Shown here piece after piece: positions 56,878 to 64,000 of a stretch of 64,000 nucleotides of DNA; position 1 is the first letter of the stretch, and every line of letters starts with the position of its first letter. The translations under genes were made by a program, and so were the position numbers. The DNA is from Sporobolomyces roseus (lineage: Eukaryota > Basidiomycota > Microbotryomycetes > Sporidiobolales > Sporidiobolaceae), in contig JADILM010000001.1 in the NCBI GenBank assembly GCA_016617785.1, forward strand, positions 4,278,001 through 4,342,000, written 5' to 3'. The notes below the pieces were generated by a model. That model searched no databases, was not told the DNA's origin, and was given only the letters and a program-made list of their open reading frames with translations.

Positions 56878-58223
56878 CTACCAAGGCAACTTCAAAAAAG
56901 CGAATCTCTCCCTTTCCTCCTCAACGTCCGTCGCCCATTTGCGAGCTATCTTGTGCCAATCTTCACCAGCTTCAGATAAAGAGCGAGAGAGCGCATTGAC
57001 TAACCCATACTGATCGGATTGACACCAGTAGTCAACATGTTGAGCCCCGAAACCGTATTCTTGCTTCACGAGCTCTTGAGCGCGGAGGAAGGAATCGATG
57101 TCGGCTTCCTTTGTTGTCGTCGTGCTGAAACCGTGGGCTACTAATATCGGACGCTGTGACGATGAGGGCGTGCGAAGATAGAGCAAGTTGTCGAGTCGAT
57201 ACGAGATCAAAGCTAAATCGCACCCATGTAGTCGATGCTGGAGATCGACCGCTTCTTTTGCCTGTAGGAGAGAGCAGCATCAGTCGCGAGCGTACTTGTT
57301 GCTTGATCAAGAACTCACTGTCGCTCGGAAATGCTCGGAAGTCAAACGATTTGCCCTTGCTTCTCGAAGAAGGAATGTATCGAGAGCGACTCCTCGTTCG
57401 TGTTGCACGAGATCCTCCAGTATAACGCCGACGACCTCCTCCTTGCTTTCGGGAAGGTAGAAGCGATAGAAGCCGTAGCAGATCGGCAGATCGCTGCCTT
57501 GCAAGTCTCGTGCGAAACTTCACAAATTCCTATTCAGTCGCAATTTTCGAAAGTAGATCAGCAAAATAGAGACTCACCGATACGCTTGAGCTTCTCGTTC
57601 GACTCTATATGTTGCCGAATGCCAGCTCCAGCTATTATGCTCAGGGCTCGACCGTCCGAGGGGGAATCGAAAGAGAGATTGTTGGAACAATTTGACGACG
57701 ACCGGGAGAGTTGAAGAAAGACCGTTCTCGGCTTGCGCTCGCCAGACCTGAGAGTTATGGTCTCTACCGGACTGGAGTGCCTCTACGAGTGACAACTTCC
57801 GAGGAGTTGAAGAAGGGCCGAGTTGCGAATCGAGTAGGAGAGAGTGTAGAGGACGCAGTGGGTTTGCTGAGTTCGAGCGATTGTGAGGGTAGTCGAGAGT
57901 GGGAGTAATGTCCTCCTCCAATTGCGGACCAATCCAGTCGAGTTGCTGTCCTCCCTCCAACGGATCGTTCTCTGCTCGGCTGCGACGAGCAACGAGCTCT
58001 GCGTACTCTTCCTCTGTAGGTTCGTCGATGTAGTGTTCAGGATACCTCGTAGTCAATTGCGGCCAAGTGTAGTGAATCGTGGGTAGAAGGGGACAAAGAG
58101 GCCGTTTCAAGCTGCCTCCCTTTTTCCTGTTCCCCTCCGCGGCGCTTTCGGACTTTTTTCCCTCTTCCCACTCTTCCCCCTCTCTTCCCTTCTTTCCTTT
58201 GCTCACTTCTCTTCAGCAGACAT
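56878..58223 (-). CDS. Protein-kinase-fold-like protein, copy 1
   Basis: Exon 1 is MSAEE plus two bases (start 58223), spliced over about 150 bp to YPEHYIDEPTEEEYAELVAR; this parallels the MSSEYPEHYLEEPSKE start of copy 2. Then come LSLVEALQSGRDHNSQVWRA (strand before the Lys), VVVKLFQQSLFRF (candidate ATP-site Lys), VEREAQAYRDLQGSDLPICY (candidate C-helix Glu) and VVGVILEDL (hinge-like). The expected HRD and DFG motifs read ALISYRLDNLLYLR and VAHGFSTTT, so catalysis is doubtful. The C-terminal extension is helical and ends EERERFAFLKLPW. The kinase call is inference from the fold pattern. Convergent with TERT, 92 bp apart. Confidence 0.55.
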
Positions 58224-58561
58224 GCTCGAGTTCCTAGTGCAGAGTCGCTCGACCGCTTCACCGTCTATACCCGAATCGACTTCAACTTTGACACTCACAG
58301 CTCACCTCAAACCTCTTCACTGTGGCATCACGCTCACTGTAACAGACACGACTTGTCATACCATCTATTGACAGCATTGAGAAAATCAGTCCGACGGATG
58401 AGAAGAAAATCCTGCAGTGGGAAACACGTTCATTACTATCTTTAGCTCTCCTTTGGGTTGCTTGCAATACTGTCTTGTAATGATTGATCTCTCGCTGATG
58501 GGCTATGGGTAGAGAGAAACATAGAGTAAAATTGAGAAAGTAAGGGATAGCTCAAATCTAC
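58224..58561. other. Spacer between the tandem kinase-like genes
   Basis: Should hold the promoter of copy 1 and the 3' end of copy 2. No coding character or repeat seen. Confidence 0.5.
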
Positions 58562-59826
58562 TCAACCCTCCATCAACTCGGCTAACATTCTATCAAGCTC
58601 TTCAGCATCTGGATCTTCAGCCTCAGCCTCCTCCGAGCTCTCCGTGTAGATTGTCTGTTGATCACACAGGAACTCAAGTTGACCCCTCTCCCGCTCAAGC
58701 TGTTCCCATTCCGTCGCCAATTGATCGTACTTGTGGTTCCCAGTTGCAAAGAGGAGGAACATCGAGCCGAAGAGCTGATCCTGATCCAGTTCCTGCCACC
58801 TCCAGTGATCCCTCGGGCACGCTCTCTCAGGGTTCACCCTTTCTGTTTCCTCCTGTTCTCTGTCTAATCTAGTTCTCGTCGACGAACCCCCGAATCCAAC
58901 GCCAACCAGGATTGGAGACGCCTTGTAAGGGTCTGTAGCTCGGAGGAGCACAAACTTGTCAAGGCGGTGAAGCATGTTGGCGATTTCGAAGGAATGGAGA
59001 CGGTTCTGTAATTGAAGAGCGGAACACATCTGCAGAACCCGATGTCAGCTTTGAGCCATTCCGAGCTTACCAGATGAGAGAGAGCCTACAATGTTGTCGA
59101 TCGCTTGGAAGTTGAGCCGATCACTCTTTGCCTCTCTTTCGATATAAGTTCTGAGATTGACCCCTCCTCGATTCTCGTTCAGGTCTTCGAGAATCAAGCC
59201 GACCATCTCCTCTCCCGTTGGTATCTGGAACTTGTAGAATCCGTAGCAGATTGGAAGGTCGGAGCCTTGCAGGTCTTTCGCCAATCTGAACGAAAACAGA
59301 TCAGCTTTATTTCGTGGCATCGTAGAAGCGCTTCAACTCACCGGTACACCTGCGCTTCACGTTCGACGAGGTATCTCGTGGAGAGCCAATTCCAGTTGTC
59401 CGCTTCCGGAACCGAGCGGCCGTATGGCAGAGGGAAAAGGGATTCTTGACGAAGCTTGACTACGACGAAAAATTTCGAAGATTGGTCGTTCGTGCGAGTC
59501 GCTTCAGCTCTCCACACCTGAGATCTCTTCATGACGCCTATACTGAGCGGCTCGACGAGTGTGAGAGTCCAAGGTTGAGCGCTGACTCCCTCGTTCGGAT
59601 CGAGTAGTCGAGAGTGGAAAGGTCGAAGAGGGTTCGGAGAAGTCGAGCGATGACGGGGGTAGTCTAGAGGTGGAGTGACATCGTGCTCGAGACTCGGTCC
59701 GAACCAGGTGAGTTGGTGGCCGATTTCGAGTGAATCTGCTTCGGCTCGAAGTCGACGAGCTTTGAGAGCGTCCATGACCTCCTTTGAGGGTTCTTCGAGA
59801 TAGTGTTCTGGGTACTCGGACGACAT
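58562..59826 (-). CDS. Protein-kinase-fold-like protein, copy 2
   Basis: Starts MSSEYPEHYLEEPSKEVMDA at 59826. It shares with copy 1 the order QLTWFGPSLEHDVTPPLDYP, LTLVEPLSIGVMKRSQVWRA, VVVKLRQESLFPL, YLVEREAQVYR, LQGSDLPICYGFYKFQIPTG and GLILEDLNENRGGVNLRTYI. The later part reads LQNRLHSFEIANMLHRLDKF with no recognisable HRD or DFG, and the C-terminus is acidic (SSEEAEAEDPDAEELDRMLA). Copies are clearly related but diverged, older than the duplications at 19-36 kb. Unknown substrate; a pseudokinase or an aminoglycoside-phosphotransferase-like fold are both possible. Confidence 0.55.
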
Positions 59827-60018
59827 GCTGAGAAGTGAGAGGAGAGAAGAGGAAGGCGGAGAGAGGAAGAGGGACGAAAGAGAGCGAGGGAGAAGAACTG
59901 AAAAAAATGAGGTTTTAGCTTTGACCCCTTTTTCGGAGTTTCCGAAGATTTCCTCGGACAGCTCTCTCCCCCTCTCTTCATCCCTCTCCTCTCTCCCTTT
60001 CCACTATCCTCACTCAAT

Positions 60019-61724
60019 ATGGCAGATTTGGCGTACCTCCCAGAGTCTCGAAACAGCAGCATCTCGCCAGTCGAACGACGTTTTTCGATTACAAGCACCA
60101 CTTTGCCTTCGTTGGTAACACACTCGTCGGGTCCTTTCTCTCCCCGTGGCCGCGTGTCGAAGGAACGCTCTTTCATGATGTTCGCACTGGACAAGTCCGG
60201 CACTCGAAGCTCGAAGCGACTGGAGGCAATCAGGATCAGCGCTCGCAAACGAGCACTTCCAAGGGTGAGCTCCTTTGTGCCGTCTCTAGCTTGAAGGCTG
60301 ACCTGAGACGACTCTCCTGATCAGATTGCGATCACAGCAACAGAGGCCATCCTCAGAGACTTGCTGAAGCGACCGAAACCGTTGCCTTTCGTTTCGATTG
60401 GAGCGCTGCAATTCTTGATGGACCCGCTAGCGACATGCGACTTTCTCAATCAGTTTGATACTCCGAGTACCAACGATATCGCTGCTGGACAAGCTATCTT
60501 CAATTACAGAAGATTCGATTTCCGCCGTTGGTATCAAGTCAGACCAGTCTACCGACAGATACAGTGCCTCAGACGTATATCTACACTTACCACCCGGAGC
60601 ATAGCTCAGACAGAGAGGGTACTGATCAACGAGACTGACGCAAAGTGAGTTCCTTTGTTTGGTTGCGCGAAAAAAATCCGAAAGCTCACGAGAAATCCCA
60701 TGTAGAGAAGCGTATTGTGTCAATGTTCTCAGCCCTCTTCTTTCGATCGTCAACAGCTTCTTAGACTTTGAGTATCAACATCATGTCGAAGTACAGCTCT
60801 TCTCAGAATATCCAAAACAAACTGAATATACTTCGCAACGTGAGCTTTAAACGATTATTCGCTCTTTCCTCATAGCGACACTGACATTCATTCCCTGTAT
60901 AGCCATGAGACTCGATCACGTCCTTATGCTGATCGATAAACGAGAGGAGACTATTGACAAGCGCAAGCTCAATCTGGCGATACCACTGGCGATTATCGAA
61001 GCTAAGGTACGAAAGATCTTTCAAGCCAACAGCGACATAGCTAACTCTTGGCCTCTACTAGCGTCACGATCTTGTCAAGATGTCAGACTGGCAATTCATT
61101 GAGAGATCGAGTAAGCGAAAATTGTCGGCGAGCGAAACGAACGTAGCTAAACTTTTGCCTCAACTACTTATGCGCGTACTTTTCGAGCTCAAAGACCAAT
61201 CAAAGCTTGTAGCTGATCAGTCCGTGTATTTCTGATAGGTACGCCCATGAATTCCACTGTCGACGCATCTATCTTACCGACTATTTCGACACAATCGCTT
61301 GCGACATCGGATTCGAGGCGATCGGTTCACCAAGACAGCTCGTACCGCTTTCCTTTCATGCCGTTACAACCTCTCCTGGATTGCGGCCTACAAGCAAACG
61401 AGATGCATTCACCTTTGGTCCTCGTCTTGCACTCGCTTTCGACTTGTACGAAGCCCTGAAAGAACTAGGCGTACTACCAACCATTGTCAGTCAAGAAGCT
61501 CGTACCCGTATGGCTTGCCTTGGCGCTGACTCGCGTTCTCGATAGGCCTACTCAGCGACAGATCCACGAATTCTCGATGTAAGCTTTACATCGTATTCCT
61601 CTCTCGTCGGCTGTTGTACTAATCGCTATCATTGCTATAGCCACGTCTCCGCACAGTCCTCGATCCCCAACCTCAACATGTCCCACCTGTAGCAGCTGTC
61701 GCTTTACCGATTCGAACACGCTGA
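60019..61724 (+). CDS. Hypothetical protein with a possible PD-(D/E)XK nuclease-like core
   Basis: Starts MADLAYLPESRNSSISPVER at 60019, with a Ser/Arg-rich N-terminus. Exon 2 gives IAITATEAILRDLLKRPKPL and FRRWYQVRPVYRQIQ; later exons give EAYCVNVLSPLLSIVNSFLD, PMRLDHVLMLIDKREE and NLAIPLAIIEAKRHDLVKM, where an LDHVL aspartate followed some 25 residues later by IEAK fits the D...ExK pattern of restriction-endonuclease-like folds. The C-terminal exons read YAHEFHCRRIYLTDYFDTIA, FGPRLALAFDLYEALKELGV and end VALPIRTR at 61724. The junction near 61130-61238 could not be phased, so the gene may have an odd intron or a lesion. Divergent from kinase-like copy 2 across 192 bp. Function unknown. Confidence 0.5.
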
Positions 61725-61832
61725 TACTGTCGAAACTCTCGGTCGAAATCAAGGTTTGTCGCAACGTCTTGAATCAATAGGCCCAAAACCCCAAGTAGTA
61801 CTGCATATACTTTCTGTGTTTCACTTGCAAAG

Positions 61833-64000
61833 TTACGAAGATTCAATCATAGCTCCCGCTGCGAGAGCCAAATTCCGCGGCGAGAACTTGACTTCGAGTA
61901 CTGGTGTTCGTTTCGTAGCGAGAGTAGCGAGAAGATCGGGGCTGGGACGAGCGATCATATAAGCTCACACGGCTCTTATTGAGCGAGAGAGAGAGAGCGA
62001 GGAACTCACCAAGGGCCGTTCTCCCTTTCTGCATTCGAACTTTTCGAATCCTTCATCTGATCCTTCTTTCCACTGAGCGCAGTCACTCTCCTTCCTTTCT
62101 TGACGTCGACCAAAGCTGTACTTCCTTCTTGTTCTGGTGGAGGAGAGAGAACGTCCCAAACTCGAACGGTTTCGTCTGCTGAACCGGAGAGGAGAACGGT
62201 CGATTCGACGGAGAAGGAGAGGGAATGAATCGAGGAAGTGTGGCCGGTGAAAGTCTTCTGAAGGGTACCGGAGGAGAGATTCCACAGATGAATCAAGTTG
62301 TCGTCGCCTGTCAAAGGAAACGAGTCGATTGAGCAGATCTCGTAAGAAGTAGCGAAGTGTGGTGGAAACGTACCTGCTGAAGCTAACCATCGACCATCTG
62401 GACTAATCTTGACCTTCATGACTGCTCCACGATGTCCGACAAACACTCTGACACACATTCCTTTCTGAACGTCCCATAATCGACAAGTTCGATCTGAAGA
62501 GCCAGTAGCGATATAAAGCGAATTCGGATGGAAAGTAACGCACTGCATCGTACTAAGTTCAATTAGCTCATCGATTCGACGGAGGAGAGATGAGGAGAGG
62601 AGAGTAGAGAACGCACGTTGACATCGCTCAAATGACCAGCAAAGATTCTCACCGCATGAATCTTGTCCGTTATCCACAACCTAGCCGTTCGATCTCTACT
62701 AGCACTCGCGAAATAGATTCCTCTCGGACCCCATTCGACGTCCCAAACTGGTTCTCGATGTCCTCTGTAAACGACCAAATTCGTGTAGGTTTCGAGAGAC
62801 CATAATCGAATGGTCGTATCGGAGGAACAGGAGAGAAGGTAACGTGGTGGGGAAGCGGGACCGGGGACAGGGTCGAACGAGAGGGAATAGACGGGTCCGG
62901 AATGAGCGATGAGCTTGCGAGTTTGAGGTGCAGAGGGATGATACAGTTTCTTGAGATCAGCGGCTGTGTTGGATTCCAGTGTCAGTCTTCTCAATCGCGA
63001 AGAAGTGAAGAAAGAGGACAGCTTGAACGCACCATCGTGAATCTTCCCAACTTCATCACCTTTCAGATCCGTTCTCAATTGTTTCAATCCTTTCCCAGTC
63101 AAACTCCATAATCGAATATAACTCTCTCCGAATCCAGCAGCCATGATTGACGAATCCTCCGAGAACGAAACTGTCGATAACCTGTAACTCACTCTCAAAG
63201 AAACTTTCAATCAGCACTTTTCTTCGAGAAATCAGAGAGAGAGAGAGTGAGAAAAAATGAGCGGCTCACGAATCCCCTGCATCATGAATCGTAAACAAAC
63301 AAACACTTGGTTTACCGACTTTCTTCCCTGTATCCTCTTTCCCTTCCTTCCCTTCCCCTCCTGGTCCTCCGAGTAACCCAACCCCAACCTGACCTCCTCC
63401 TCCATTCTGATTCATTTCCGGATAATAAGCTTCAGCACCCAAACGAATCCGTTTCCTAGCTTCCCTAACCAATTCTACTTCCCTCTGTACATCTATCGTC
63501 CTGAGTGAATTAGGATAAGGTGGTAAGTCACTCGGGAAAGGTGCCAACAACACGGGTAACATTGATCCTCCTCCCTCCTCCTTCTCCTCCTCCTGATCCC
63601 TCCCTTTCTTGTCTTCCTCTCTCATCGTCGAATTCGAATTAGTTTCGATTTTATTGAGATCCCCACCTTTCCTCAATACTTCGAGTGGATCAATCTTGTC
63701 TGTGAAATCACTCTCTAAATCCCCTAATTTCCTTTTCACTTCTTTCTCCAAAATTGGATTCATCGGTGCGGGACCTAATCGAAGTTTATCGTCTGAGGAA
63801 GAAGAAGAAGTAGGGAGGGGTTCGTCGGTGGTCGTGGAGGGAGGAGGAATGGTACCATTTTCGAAATTTAGGGGAGGTGGGAGTCCGTTGGAACGTAAAG
63901 AAGAATATTCGGCTGCTAATCCATGAGTTCTAGAAGAAGATGGTAAAGGAGGTCCAGGAACAGCTAACGAAAAAAAACGAGAGCCCAATGAGTTTTTTTC
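61833..64000 (-). CDS. TAF5: Transcription initiation factor TFIID subunit 5 (partial)
   Basis: Scaffold subunit of TFIID and, in many fungi, SAGA. The C-terminal two thirds are present; the N-terminus (LisH and NTD2 region) lies beyond the right edge. Sequence runs EVELVREARKRIRLGAEAYY, KPSVCLFTIHDAGDSLSTVS, then the WD40 propeller: YIRLWSLTGKGLKQLRTDLK, LIAHSGPVYSLSFDPV, TTIRLWSLETYTNLVVYRGH, REPVWDVEWGPRGIYFASAS, DRTARLWITDKIHAVRIFAG, DRTCRLWDVQKGMCVRVFVG, NLIHLWNLSSGTLQKTFTGH and ETVRVWDVLSPPPEQE. The last exon encodes LLATLATKRTPVLEVKFSPR and ends AAGAMIESS at 61833. Introns interrupt several repeats. An internal segment of this gene is copied at 49580-49917. Confidence 0.93.

Overview
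The window is nuclear DNA of a fungus, most likely a basidiomycete yeast of the Pucciniomycotina type. That placement is an inference from gene content and gene style: dense genes cut by many 50-70 nt introns that usually carry a CTGAC-like branch site just before the acceptor, C-rich third codon positions, and proteins such as a telomerase with fungal motifs, a Ppo/Ssp1-type fatty-acid dioxygenase and GPI-anchored aspartyl protease. No bacterial-type operon or CRISPR was seen. Intron boundaries were read by eye, so gene spans are firmer than individual exons.

Layout. 1-18.8 kb is conventional: a degenerate alpha/beta hydrolase, an RNase P subunit (Rpp21/Rpr2), the Mediator kinase-module subunit Med12, a yapsin-like protease, a SAC3-like protein, the SSU-processome WD40 protein Utp13 and one unclear gene. 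19.0-26.4 kb is an inverted duplication: two 1.46-kb arms, each with an intron-containing tRNA-Arg(CCG) and the 3' end of an aquaporin gene, flank the rest of the aquaporin, an Ahp1-type peroxiredoxin and a mitochondrial ribosomal protein. 26.5-29.6 kb has a TPT-family transporter and Brx1. 29.7-36.9 kb holds a fatty-acid dioxygenase/P450 gene and a direct partial copy of its dioxygenase exons; the long copy carries a premature stop and the partial copy does not. 37.2-41.5 kb has a vacuolar-type alkaline phosphatase and pyrroline-5-carboxylate reductase.

41.8-51.1 kb is the most unusual part. It has four divergent tandem copies (A-D) of a protein family I do not recognise, plus Alg13. Next to them a Nudix gene and an SNU23 gene, facing each other, have both lost their 3' halves. 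The space between them is filled by a copy of unit C (unit D) and a piece of TAF5, whose intact gene lies 12 kb away. A 646-bp hAT-like MITE with perfect terminal repeats and an 8-bp target duplication then sits 69 bp upstream of the telomerase (TERT) start codon.

51.2-64 kb: TERT, two tandem kinase-fold-like proteins with poor catalytic motifs, a protein with a possible PD-(D/E)XK core, and TAF5 running off the right edge.

Functionally the housekeeping genes cover transcription (Med12, TAF5), ribosome and RNA processing (Utp13, Brx1, Rpp21), glycosylation (Alg13), proline synthesis and telomere maintenance. The main theme is local rearrangement: three separate recent duplications and several gene fragments within about 32 kb.
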